This document shows, one piece after another, positions 1 through 5,879 of a stretch of DNA of 5,879 nucleotides. Each line of letters starts with the position of its first letter. Position 1 is the stretch's first letter. This stretch comes from Bryobacteraceae bacterium. GTDB taxonomy: Bacteria; Acidobacteriota; Terriglobia; Bryobacterales; Bryobacteraceae. The notes under the pieces were generated by a model that worked only from the letters and a program-made list of their open reading frames with translations, searched no databases and was not told where the DNA came from. The position numbers were made by a program, and so were the translations under genes. The stretch is from positions 1 to 5,879 of the forward strand of contig JASHWA010000267.1 of assembly GCA_030044325.1 (NCBI GenBank), written 5' to 3'.

Positions 1-563
1 ACGGATTGCAGGGTGCTGAGGTGCTCCTGGGCGGCTTCGAGCGTGGCTTCGGCCTGCGAGTAAGCCACGCGCGATTCATCCACCTGGCGCTGGGCCAGGG
101 CGCCCTGCTTCAACAACTGCTCGCGGCTGTCCACAACTTTTTTGGCGTTGTCCCGGGCGGTGCGGGCCGATTGCACGTCCGTCTGCGCCTTGACCAACGC
201 TTCCGGGACGGTGGCGCCTTCGGTGGTGCGGAGGTTCGATTCCGCCTGGTCCACTGCGCCCCGGCTTTCCGCCGCCGCGGCGATCAAGTCGCCGTTCTCG
301 AGCACCGCCAGCAGTTGTCCCTGCTTCACGTGATCGCCGCGATTGACGTAAAACTTCTGCACCGGCGCGGAGATCTTGGGTATCAGGCTGGCCTGATTCA
401 GAGGGTACAACGCGCCGTCGCCGGCGACGATGCGCTGGATGGTGGCTTGCGTTACCGAGGTGACCTGCACCGGGGCAGGCGCTTCGGCCGGCTTTTCCTC
501 CGGCTTGTTGCAGGCGGCGAGGAAGATGAGCGGAACGGCCAGAATGTAGACCTTTTGAGGCAT
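1..563 (-). CDS. RND/HlyD-type efflux periplasmic adaptor lipoprotein (membrane fusion protein), partial
   Basis: This is the N-terminal 187 codons of a periplasmic adaptor subunit; the gene runs off the left edge of the window. Seen: it starts with ATG at 563, and a hydrophobic signal segment (residues 5-17) ends in the lipobox LAAC with Cys18 as the lipidation site. A Pro/Glu/Ala-rich linker (about 20-32) follows. Residues about 65-93 (SAPVQKFYVNRGDHVKQGQ and following) form the half-lipoyl motif typical of the family. From about 96 onward the chain is an Ala/Glu/Gln-rich alpha-helical coiled coil with a turn near LLKQGALAQRQ (151-160), as in adaptor hairpins that dock to TolC. Known: such adaptors bridge an inner-membrane RND permease and an outer-membrane channel. 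The ATG is 3 bases after the TolC-family stop codon, so the two are co-transcribed; a GGAAG lies about 10 bases upstream, inside the preceding gene. The second lipoyl half, beta-barrel and membrane-proximal domains lie outside the window. The exported substrate cannot be told. Confidence 0.92.
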   Translation of the reverse strand, partial: MPQKVYILAVPLIFLAACNKPEEKPAEAPAPVQVTSVTQATIQRIVAGDGALYPLNQASLIPKISAPVQKFYVNRGDHVKQGQLLAVLENGDLIAAAAESRGAVDQAESNLRTTEGATVPEALVKAQTDVQSARTARDNAKKVVDSREQLLKQGALAQRQVDESRVAYSQAEATLEAAQEHLSTLQS

Positions 564-566
564 GGT

Positions 567-1907
567 TCAGAAGCTTCCGGTGAGTGTTTGCAGATAGGCG
601 ATCGCCAGGCGGTAGCGCACCATACCGTCATCGTACGCGTTTCTCGCCTGGATCAGCGTGGTCTGAGCGTCGACCAGTTCGAGGATGGTGGCCTCGCCAT
701 TCTGGTAGCGAAGCGTGTTCAGGCGCAGGCTTTCGGCAGCCAGATCGACCGCGCGCCGCAGCAGGTCGAGTTGCTGGTGCGCCGTTTGGGCTTCATCGTA
801 ATAGCCGTGCAGATTCTTGATCAGGCCGCGCTGGGTGTTGCTGAGATCGGTTTGGGCCTGTTCGCGTTTGAACTCCGCCTGCCGAACTTTGCTGCGGCGG
901 ACACCCCAGTCCCAAACGGGGATGATCATGGTGGCATCGACCTCGTAGCCCAGGGTTCCCACCGGGCCCAGTCCCGGGTAAGCGCGGTCGACGCTGTTCA
1001 GCAGCACCGCGTTGGCCTGGAGACCGTAAATGCCGTCGACGCCGAGGGTCGGCAGATAGGCCTGGCGCGCTATAGTGACGTCCAGGTTGGCGGCACGCAG
1101 GTTTTGCATGGCGGCGGCCAGCGCCGGGTTTTGACTGGCAGCCATATTCTCGACGTCGGACAGCGGCGGCAGCGCGGGCGCCATGTCGAGATCGTCGACC
1201 ACGGAAAAATTCTCGTTGAAATCGCGATACAGCAGAACCGCCAGATCCAGGCGCGCGCTCTCCATCGCCAGTTGCGCCTCGTTGAGAGCCTGATATTGCG
1301 CGTTCACTTGCAGTTGTGACTTGACCACGTCGCTGTGCGCTACTTCGCCGCCGCGTTCGAGATTCTGGCTGATGTTCGCCGCGCGCTGCGCCTCCTCGAG
1401 AACCTGCTGGGCAATGGCGTACTTGCGCTGGGCGACGACCAGGCCGTAGTACGCTTTGGTGACCGCAGGGGCGAGGCCGCGGCGGGCAATTTCCACGCGG
1501 GCTCGCGCGGCCGCTTCGGCCGCTACCGCGCGCTGCACGCCGGTGCGCTTCAGGGTGCCCGGCGACAAGTCCTGATGGACCACCGCCCATTCGTTATACA
1601 CATGGACACCGTCATTGGTAACGAACCGGCTGGTCGGAATCTTGCCGTTGCCTTGCGTGCCGATGTACTCCGATCGGCCGGAGAGCGTAGGATACAGCGC
1701 CGTGCGGGACTGCAGATAGTCCTGCCGCGCGACCGCTGCGTCGGTGGCCGCCGCGAGCAGCGTGGGATCGTTTTTGGCCGCCAGATCGAGCGCGTCCTTC
1801 AAAGTGATTGTCGCCGGCGGTTGTTCGCTCGGTTGCGGCTGGAAGGACAGATTGCCGGACTGGGCCAAAATTACCGGGGCGGCGATCAAAACGAATGTCA
1901 GACGCAT
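567..1907 (-). CDS. TolC-family outer membrane efflux protein
   Basis: A complete 446-residue outer-membrane factor, the usual length for the TolC/OEP family, which forms trimeric channels through the outer membrane and periplasm. Seen: an N-terminal signal peptide (hydrophobic residues 4-15, likely cleavage after about Ala15) without a lipobox Cys, so unlike OprM-type members it is probably not lipidated. Two homologous halves are visible: TLKDALDLAAKNDPTL to LYPTLSG (35-77) matches SDVENMAASQNPALAAAM to YLPTLG (250-289). Each begins a long helix pair followed by a short beta-strand segment. PVWDWG (330-335) is the usual motif before the second set of coiled-coil helices, which end in LVDAQTTLIQARNAYDD (411-427). 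The ATG at 1907 is supported by an AAGGAG 10 bases upstream. It is the first gene of the pump operon, 3 bases before the adaptor, and is divergent from the two-component genes. Substrate specificity is not visible. Confidence 0.95.
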   Translation of the reverse strand: MRLTFVLIAAPVILAQSGNLSFQPQPSEQPPATITLKDALDLAAKNDPTLLAAATDAAVARQDYLQSRTALYPTLSGRSEYIGTQGNGKIPTSRFVTNDGVHVYNEWAVVHQDLSPGTLKRTGVQRAVAAEAAARARVEIARRGLAPAVTKAYYGLVVAQRKYAIAQQVLEEAQRAANISQNLERGGEVAHSDVVKSQLQVNAQYQALNEAQLAMESARLDLAVLLYRDFNENFSVVDDLDMAPALPPLSDVENMAASQNPALAAAMQNLRAANLDVTIARQAYLPTLGVDGIYGLQANAVLLNSVDRAYPGLGPVGTLGYEVDATMIIPVWDWGVRRSKVRQAEFKREQAQTDLSNTQRGLIKNLHGYYDEAQTAHQQLDLLRRAVDLAAESLRLNTLRYQNGEATILELVDAQTTLIQARNAYDDGMVRYRLAIAYLQTLTGSF

Positions 1908-1917
1908 CAGGCGATGG

Positions 1918-1923
1918 CTCCTT
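1918..1923 (-). promoter_or_regulatory. Ribosome binding site of the TolC-family gene
   Basis: On the minus strand AAGGAG lies 10 bases before the ATG at 1907 and is preceded by a run of eight A residues (1922-1929), two of which belong to the motif. The spacing is slightly long but acceptable. It decides the start codon, because it places the signal peptide at the N-terminus. Confidence 0.6.
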
Positions 1924-1943
1924 TTTTTTCGCGCTCAGCAAGG

Positions 1944-1970
1944 AACATATCAATCGAACCTTAAAATCAG
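1944..1970 (-). promoter_or_regulatory. Candidate activator-dependent promoter of the efflux operon
   Basis: On the minus strand a TATGTT (1949-1944, four of six matches to TATAAT) lies downstream of the direct-repeat operator. The nearest -35-like hexamer is CTGATT (1970-1965), with a spacer of only 15 bases, and it lies inside the operator. A poor -35 covered by a regulator box is what activator-dependent promoters of the OmpR/PhoB class often look like. The exact element is inference. Confidence 0.3.
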
Positions 1971-1981
1971 CTTAAAGTCAG
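1960..1981. promoter_or_regulatory. Tandem 11-bp direct repeat, probable operator for the neighbouring OmpR-family regulator
   Basis: CTTAAAATCAG (1960-1970) is followed without a gap by CTTAAAGTCAG (1971-1981), ten of eleven bases identical. On the other strand it reads CTGACTTTAAG-CTGATTTTAAG, which resembles the PhoB-box layout of CTGTCAT-type half sites. Known: OmpR/PhoB-family regulators bind as head-to-tail dimers to direct repeats with an 11-bp period. The site is an AT-rich island in GC-rich DNA, 53 bases upstream of the TolC-family start codon and 173 bases upstream of the response regulator gene. Assigning it to that regulator is inference from geometry and position. Confidence 0.6.
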
Positions 1982-2000
1982 CGGTTCATCCGAGTTTATT
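1972..2000 (+). promoter_or_regulatory. Candidate promoter of the two-component operon
   Basis: TTAAAG (1972-1977) and TTTATT (1995-2000) are separated by 17 bases, with three and four matches to the sigma-70 consensus hexamers. The -35-like hexamer lies within the second operator repeat, which would allow autoregulation. The match is weak. If it is used, the message would begin near 2007 and carry a leader of about 150 bases. Confidence 0.22.
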
Positions 2001-2005
2001 TCGGC

Positions 2006-2051
2006 CGCGGCTCGCACCAATCGCAGCGCCTAAACGTCGGTGCGAGCTGCG
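2006..2051. repeat. Inverted repeat: 13-bp stem, 20-base loop, in the divergent intergenic region
   Basis: Positions 2006-2018 pair with 2039-2051. The core GCTCGCACC/GGTGCGAGC is a perfect 9-bp match, extended outward by one G-T pair and three Watson-Crick pairs. The 20-base loop is unstructured. No T-run follows on either strand, so it is not a normal intrinsic terminator. It could be a leader hairpin of the response regulator message, a binding site for a dimeric protein, or chance in GC-rich DNA. Confidence 0.45.
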
Positions 2052-2154
2052 CCAGCCATGGCGCGGGTGATCGGCGGATCAACCCGGATTTGAGCGCTCT
2101 ACAGGAAATCGGCACCCACCGCGGCGCTATCCTGGAAATCTGGAAGATCCGGAA

Positions 2155-2832
2155 ATGCGCATTTTGCTGGTCGAAGATGATCGCGAAATCGCCGGCTATA
2201 TCGGCCGCGGCCTCGAAGAAGAAGGCAATCGCGTCACGGTGTGCTTTGACGGGGCGGCCGGCCTGCGGGCTGCGCAGACTTCGGCTTTCGATGTTGTGGT
2301 CCTGGACGTGATGCTGCCGTTTCTGGACGGGTTTGAAGTTACGCGGCGGATGCGCGCCGGGAAAATCGCGACGCCCATCGTACTGCTGACCGCCAGGGAT
2401 GCGGCGCGGGATGTGGTGCGCGGATTGGATGCGGGGGCCGACGACTATCTCATCAAGCCGTTCTCGTTTGAGGTGCTGCTGGCACGGCTGCGGGCACGCA
2501 CCCGCGCGGCGCGGGCAGAGCGGCGGTCGAGGCTTCAGTGCGGCGACTTGACCATCGATCTGGAATCGCATGAGGCGTGGCGCGCTGAGAAGCCGCTGAA
2601 TCTTACGCGAACCGAGTTTGCCATCGTCGAGAGCTTGATGCGCGCCGGCGGGCGGGTGGTCACGCGGCAGCGCCTGATTGACAGCGTGTGGGGAGCCGGG
2701 CGCGAGGTCGGCAATAACAACCTGGATGTGTTCATCCGTTTCCTGCGGGTGAAAATCGGCGGACCGCGCCTGCCCCGGCTGATCCATACCGTGCGCGGTA
2801 TCGGCTACTGCTTGCGGGAGGAGCGATCGTGA
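2155..2832 (+). CDS. OmpR-family two-component response regulator
   Basis: A complete 225-residue transcription factor of normal family length. Seen: the receiver domain (1-about 115) has the acidic pair D8-D9 in LLVEDD, the phospho-acceptor D51 in VVVLDVMLP, T79 in LLTARD, the switch aromatic Y98 and the invariant K101 in DDYLIKPF. The C-terminal winged-helix DNA-binding domain (about 126-221) has LTRTEFAIVESLM, VVTRQRLIDSVWG, NNNLDVFIRFLRVKIG as recognition-helix region, and the terminal hairpin IHTVRGIGYCLRE. All catalytic residues are present. The ATG at 2155 gives the canonical MRILLVEDD start, and GGAAG lies 8 bases upstream. Known: members are phosphorylated by a partner kinase and then bind tandem direct repeats. 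The kinase gene overlaps its end by 4 bases, and the divergent efflux operon with an 11-bp direct repeat in between is the likely target. It resembles CusR/CzcR/CopR-type regulators in layout, but the signal is unknown. Confidence 0.96.
   Translation: MRILLVEDDREIAGYIGRGLEEEGNRVTVCFDGAAGLRAAQTSAFDVVVLDVMLPFLDGFEVTRRMRAGKIATPIVLLTARDAARDVVRGLDAGADDYLIKPFSFEVLLARLRARTRAARAERRSRLQCGDLTIDLESHEAWRAEKPLNLTRTEFAIVESLMRAGGRVVTRQRLIDSVWGAGREVGNNNLDVFIRFLRVKIGGPRLPRLIHTVRGIGYCLREERS
2816..2823 (+). promoter_or_regulatory. Ribosome binding site of the histidine kinase gene
   Basis: GGGAGGAG lies inside the end of the response regulator gene, 5 bases before the GTG at 2829. This strong site supports the GTG start and the coupled translation of the pair. 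Confidence 0.7.
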
Positions 2833-4325
2833 GATTCCGCTCCATTCGCTTCCGCCTGGCGGCCTGGTATTTCGTCTCGTTTGCCGTGATCCTGGCGCTG
2901 TTCGCGCTGGGCGCCTGGATGGCGATGCGGTCCAGCGTGCGGGAAGCCGTGGATCACGATCTGCGGCAGCGCATTCAGGACGTGCGCGAATTCACCGATC
3001 AGGAGCTCGACCTCGGGCAGGCGGAGCTGCTGGAGGAATTGCAGGAACATTCGCTGCTGGGCTTGGGCGGGGGTCTGTTGCAATTGTCGGATGGCGAGGG
3101 GCGCGTGCTGTTCCGCTCGGGGCGCCTGAAGAGCGCGACGTTCGACCTGGTGACGCCCCAGCCGGAAGACATGAGTGTCCGGTACGCGTTCCGCCAGGCT
3201 CAAGGCGCGCCGGTGCGCGTGGCGTCGCAACGGGTCGAGGTGAAGGGCCGGCGCTTCCTCATTCAGGTTGCGGAACCGATGCACGAGTTCAACGAGTCCA
3301 TCGCGCGCTTCGAGACAGGTCTGCTGATCCTGTCGCCGTTTTTTCTGGTGCTCGCGACCGCCGGCGGATTCTGGATGAGCAGCCGCGCGCTGGCGCCCGT
3401 GGACCGGATCACGAAGGATGCGCGCGCCATCAGCGTAACCAACCTGTCGGCGCGGCTGGAGATGCCGCGGGCCAGGGACGAATTGCAGCGGCTCACCGCG
3501 ACGCTGAATGAGATGCTGGACCGCGTCGAGGCGGAGGTGAAGCGGATTGTGCAGTTCACCGCGGATGCCTCGCACGAGTTGCGTGCGCCGCTGACGCTGA
3601 TTTATACCGCGGCTGAATTTTCGCTGCGGCGCAAGCGGCCGCGCGAAGAACTGGTGGACGCCATGCGCAAAATCGTTCGTGAATCCGCACGCACGGCGCG
3701 GCTGGTGGACGATCTGCTGTTGCTGGCGCGGGCGGACTCGAACACGCACGAGTTGCATCTGGCGCCTGCCGACATCACCTCCACCGGGCGCGACGCCACC
3801 GAGCTCGCGGTCACGCTGGCGCGTGCCAAAAATATCCAGATGTCGGCGGACATCCCGCCCGATCCGCTGATGGTGGCGGGAAACGAACGGCTCTTGCGGC
3901 AGCTCTGGCTGATTCTGCTGGATAATGCGGTGAAATACACGCCGCCGTGCGGGCACATCCGATTTTCGATGCAGGCTGTGAATGCGCACCTGGAAACCGT
4001 GGTCGCCGACACCGGCATCGGCATCGCGCACACCGATCTGCCGCATGTTTACGACCGCTTCTGGCGGGCCGATAAAGTACGCTCGCGCGATGCGGGCGGT
4101 GCCGGGTTGGGTCTTTCGATCGCGCGCTGGATTGTGGAGAGCCATCGCGGAGAAATCGAGATCGCGTCGGAACCGGGCCGGGGTTCACAAGTTACGGTGC
4201 GCTTTCCGCTGGCCGGTTCTCTAAGCGAACCTCGCCCGATTTTCGAGAGCGCCGGAGCCCCGGAAAGTCAGCCGGCAGCGGACCGGGCTCCGATCGATGA
4301 CGATCCGGGCTGCCGCACCAGTTAG
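2829..4325 (+). CDS. Membrane-bound sensor histidine kinase (HAMP, HisKA, HATPase_c)
   Basis: A complete 498-residue sensor kinase, partner of the preceding response regulator. Seen, in order: membrane segment 1 (about 11-31); a periplasmic sensor region of about 130 residues (32-163) with no recognisable known fold and no His- or Cys-rich metal site; membrane segment 2 (about 164-184); HAMP linker (about 185-240); HisKA with the phospho-acceptor H249 in FTADASHELRAPLT; N-box with N366 in LLDNAVKYTP; G1 box DTGIGI (394-399); F-box YDRFWRAD (408-415); and G2 box GGAGLGLS (423-430). The catalytic set is intact. A tail of about 37 residues (462-498), rich in Pro, Ala, Glu and Asp, follows the ATPase domain. 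The gene starts at GTG 2829 and overlaps the regulator stop by 4 bases (GTGA); the first in-frame ATG would remove membrane segment 1. Domain order matches CusS/heavy-metal-type and other group-1 kinases, but the ligand cannot be inferred. Confidence 0.95.
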   Translation: MRFRSIRFRLAAWYFVSFAVILALFALGAWMAMRSSVREAVDHDLRQRIQDVREFTDQELDLGQAELLEELQEHSLLGLGGGLLQLSDGEGRVLFRSGRLKSATFDLVTPQPEDMSVRYAFRQAQGAPVRVASQRVEVKGRRFLIQVAEPMHEFNESIARFETGLLILSPFFLVLATAGGFWMSSRALAPVDRITKDARAISVTNLSARLEMPRARDELQRLTATLNEMLDRVEAEVKRIVQFTADASHELRAPLTLIYTAAEFSLRRKRPREELVDAMRKIVRESARTARLVDDLLLLARADSNTHELHLAPADITSTGRDATELAVTLARAKNIQMSADIPPDPLMVAGNERLLRQLWLILLDNAVKYTPPCGHIRFSMQAVNAHLETVVADTGIGIAHTDLPHVYDRFWRADKVRSRDAGGAGLGLSIARWIVESHRGEIEIASEPGRGSQVTVRFPLAGSLSEPRPIFESAGAPESQPAADRAPIDDDPGCRTS

Positions 4326-4348
4326 CCGCGCGCCGTTGGACCGCGGCT
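4324..4348 (+). terminator. Possible weak terminator after the kinase gene
   Basis: AGCCGCG (4324-4330) pairs perfectly with CGCGGCT (4342-4348) around an 11-base loop, beginning within the kinase stop codon. It is followed only by TTGGTT rather than a clean T-run. The stem is short and the tail poor, so termination here is a guess. Confidence 0.25.
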
Positions 4349-4392
4349 TTGGTTCGCGAGCCACCTTGTTTCCAGGCGGTCCTTGCAGCGGT

Positions 4393-4422
4393 TTGAAATC
4401 GAGCAATCCTGACGTGTATCGT
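4393..4422 (+). promoter_or_regulatory. Candidate sigma-70-type promoter of pckG
   Basis: TTGAAA (4393-4398, five of six to TTGACA) and TATCGT (4417-4422, four of six to TATAAT) are 18 bases apart. Transcription would begin near 4429, giving a short leader before the ATG at 4447. It supports pckG being a separate unit from the two-component operon. In this phylum, if it is Acidobacteriota, promoter consensus is poorly known. Confidence 0.4.
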
Positions 4423-4424
4423 GT

Positions 4425-4434
4425 AGGGGGAGAG
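4425..4434 (+). promoter_or_regulatory. Purine-rich ribosome binding site of pckG
   Basis: AGGGGGAGAG lies 12 bases before the ATG at 4447. The motif is strong but the spacing is longer than usual, so a slightly different start remains possible; an in-frame GTG at 4414 lies upstream of the motif and would not use it. Confidence 0.4.
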
Positions 4435-4446
4435 GCTTTATCGAAC

Positions 4447-5879
4447 ATGTCCACTATTCAAGCGAGGCGTCATAGTTCCGCCCGGCCGCTGAGTCAGAAT
4501 GAGCACCTCATCCGCTGGGTGGATAAGATGGCGCAGCTGACTCAGCCGCAGGCCATCCACTGGGTGGACGGCTCCCAGCAGGAGCATGACGCGCTGTGCG
4601 AGGAGATGTGCGCCACCGGCACTCTTGTCAAACTGAACGAGAATCTGTGGCCGGGCTGCTACTACGCCCGTTCCGACCCCAATGATGTCGCGCGCGTCGA
4701 GGCTCGCACCTTCATCTGCTCGCTGTCCAAGGACGCCGCCGGACCCACCAACAATTGGGAGAATCCGCACGAGATGCGGCGCAAGCTGAAAGGCCTGTTC
4801 GACGGCGCGATGCGGGGACGCACGATGTACGTGCTGCCGTTCAGCATGGGCCCGGTGGGATCGCCTCTGTCGCAGATCGGCGTGCAACTCACGGACTCGC
4901 CTTACGTGGTCGTGAATATGCGCATCATGGCCCGGATTGGGATGCCGGTGTATGCGGAAATCGATAAGGACTACAAGCGCGTGGTGCCGTGCATGCACAG
5001 CGTCGGGATGCCGCTAGCGCCCGGCAGTCCTGACTCGCCGTGGCCGTGCAATTCGGAGAAATATATCGTGCATTTTCCGGAGACGCGCGAAATCTGGTCG
5101 TTCGGCTCGGGTTACGGCGGGAACGCGCTGCTGGGGAAAAAATGCTTCGCCTTGCGGATCGCCTCCAATATCGCGCGTGACGAGGGCTGGATGGCGGAGC
5201 ACATGCTGATCCTCGGCGTGGAGGATCCGCGGGGAGAAAAAACCTACGTCGCGGCGGCTTTCCCCAGCGCCTGCGGCAAAACCAATTTCGCCATGCTGGT
5301 TCCTCCCAAGTCGTTCGACGGCTGGAAGGTGTGGACCGTCGGCGACGACATCGCCTGGATCAAGCCGGACGCGCACGGCCGCCTGCGCGCCATCAATCCG
5401 GAAGCCGGATTCTTCGGCGTTGCGCCGGGGACTTCGGTGAAGACCAATCCCAACGCGATGGCGACGCTCGCGCGCAACAGCATCTTCACCAATACGGCTC
5501 TCACCCCCGAGGGGGGCGTGTGGTGGGAAGGCATGACGGAAGAGCCTCCCGAGGAATGCCTGGATTGGCGCGGAAACCGCTGGACTCCGCAGATCGCGAA
5601 GGAAACCGGCGCGGCGGCGGCGCATCCCAACGCGCGCTTCACGGCTCCCGCGTCGCAGTGCCCCACTATCGATCCGTGCTGGGAAGATCCGGACGGCGTC
5701 CCCATCAGCGCGATCGTATTTGGGGGCCGGCGCGCCAACACCATTCCCCTGGTGTATCAGGCGTTCAACTGGAGCGCGGGGGTGTACGTGGGCGCCACCA
5801 TGGGTTCGGAGATGACGGCGGCGGCGGTGGGAACCGTGGGCAAGGTGCGGCGCGATCCCATGGCGATGCTGCCCTTCTG
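4447..5879 (+). CDS. pckG: Phosphoenolpyruvate carboxykinase (GTP), partial
   Basis: The first 477 residues of a cytosolic enzyme that is normally about 600-620 long; the 3' end lies outside the window. It converts oxaloacetate and GTP to phosphoenolpyruvate, GDP and CO2, the entry step of gluconeogenesis. Seen: ARSDPNDVARVEARTF (from residue 74) with the substrate-binding Arg75; YVLPFSMGPVGSPLSQIGVQ (128-147); FGSGYGGNALLGKKCFALR (219-237) with the metal-ligand Lys232; H252 in AEHMLIL, the second metal ligand by position; the P-loop FPSACGKTN (272-280) with the reactive Cys276 characteristic of the GTP class; the kinase-2 motif VGDDIAW (298-304); NPEAGFFGVAPGT (317-329); and FGGRR (425-429) with the active-site Arg pair. 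The GTP-type P-loop and overall sequence exclude the unrelated-looking ATP-type PckA. No inactivating change is visible. The ATG at 4447 is about 20 residues ahead of the first conserved region, a normal N-terminus. Its own promoter is likely upstream; no functional link to the efflux locus is apparent. Confidence 0.97.
   Translation, partial: MSTIQARRHSSARPLSQNEHLIRWVDKMAQLTQPQAIHWVDGSQQEHDALCEEMCATGTLVKLNENLWPGCYYARSDPNDVARVEARTFICSLSKDAAGPTNNWENPHEMRRKLKGLFDGAMRGRTMYVLPFSMGPVGSPLSQIGVQLTDSPYVVVNMRIMARIGMPVYAEIDKDYKRVVPCMHSVGMPLAPGSPDSPWPCNSEKYIVHFPETREIWSFGSGYGGNALLGKKCFALRIASNIARDEGWMAEHMLILGVEDPRGEKTYVAAAFPSACGKTNFAMLVPPKSFDGWKVWTVGDDIAWIKPDAHGRLRAINPEAGFFGVAPGTSVKTNPNAMATLARNSIFTNTALTPEGGVWWEGMTEEPPEECLDWRGNRWTPQIAKETGAAAAHPNARFTAPASQCPTIDPCWEDPDGVPISAIVFGGRRANTIPLVYQAFNWSAGVYVGATMGSEMTAAAVGTVGKVRRDPMAMLPF

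Noticed and set aside
6..1319. A 437-codon open frame on the plus strand, antisense to the pump genes
   Set aside because: It lies fully opposite the well-recognised adaptor and TolC-family genes. Its Arg/Gly/His-rich translation matches no family and is typical of the shadow of a GC-rich gene.
2058..2093. An 11-codon open frame (MARVIGGSTRI) upstream of the response regulator, considered as a leader peptide
   Set aside because: It has no Shine-Dalgarno sequence and no run of regulatory codons, and such short frames are expected by chance.
2090..2311. A 73-codon plus-strand frame overlapping the start of the response regulator
   Set aside because: It is out of frame with the conserved MRILLVEDD start and has no similarity to a known family; its apparent length comes from overlap with the real gene.
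1996..2787. A 263-codon open frame on the minus strand over the intergenic region and the response regulator
   Set aside because: It is antisense to the clear receiver and winged-helix domains, and its product has no recognisable feature.
2805..4145. A 446-codon open frame on the minus strand opposite the histidine kinase
   Set aside because: The translation is Arg/His/Gln-rich low-complexity without domains, while the opposite strand encodes a complete kinase with every motif. It is a codon-bias shadow.
4351..4362. A short palindrome GGTTCGCGAGCC after the kinase gene
   Set aside because: It leaves no loop, is only 12 bases long and is GC-rich; chance is a sufficient explanation.
4414..4446. 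An in-frame GTG at 4414 as an alternative start for pckG
   Set aside because: It lies upstream of the purine-rich ribosome binding site and within the candidate promoter, and would add residues unlike the family N-terminus.

Overview
This GC-rich window, with long spurious open frames on both strands, holds five genes in three transcription units: two genes of an efflux pump (minus strand), a two-component regulatory pair (plus strand, divergent from the pump), and the first three quarters of a GTP-type phosphoenolpyruvate carboxykinase gene (plus strand). Both ends of the window cut through genes. All proteins are of Gram-negative (diderm) type: a TolC-like outer-membrane channel and a lipoprotein periplasmic adaptor. 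The combination of high GC, GTP-type PEPCK and the flavour of the TolC protein makes me lean towards an Acidobacteriota (Solibacter/Bryobacter-like) genome. That is an impression from sequence style, not a proven placement.

Left part (1-1907, read right to left): a TolC-family outer-membrane factor is followed 3 bases later by the start of an RND/HlyD-type membrane-fusion (adaptor) lipoprotein, which runs out of the window. The inner-membrane RND permease is expected next, beyond position 1. Together these would form a tripartite envelope-spanning exporter.

Centre (1908-2154): a 247-base divergent intergenic region. It carries two tandem near-identical 11-bp repeats (CTTAAAATCAG, CTTAAAGTCAG), the classic geometry of an OmpR/PhoB-family operator, lying 53 bases before the TolC start codon. 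A 13-bp stem with a 20-base loop lies between this operator and the regulator gene.

Right of centre (2155-4325): an OmpR-family response regulator and a membrane-bound histidine kinase are translationally coupled through a 4-base overlap. Their position back-to-back with the pump genes, and the operator between them, suggest that the kinase senses an envelope or toxic-compound signal and the regulator turns on the pump, as in CusRS/CzcRS-like arrangements. The inducer cannot be read from the sequence.

Right end (4326-5879): after a 121-base gap with a plausible sigma-70-type promoter comes pckG, a gluconeogenic enzyme gene with all visible catalytic motifs intact, cut by the window end. It looks functionally unrelated to the pump locus. 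I see no tRNA, rRNA, CRISPR array, insertion sequence or phage-like gene. I found no clearly undescribed system; the most testable new point is the predicted operator.
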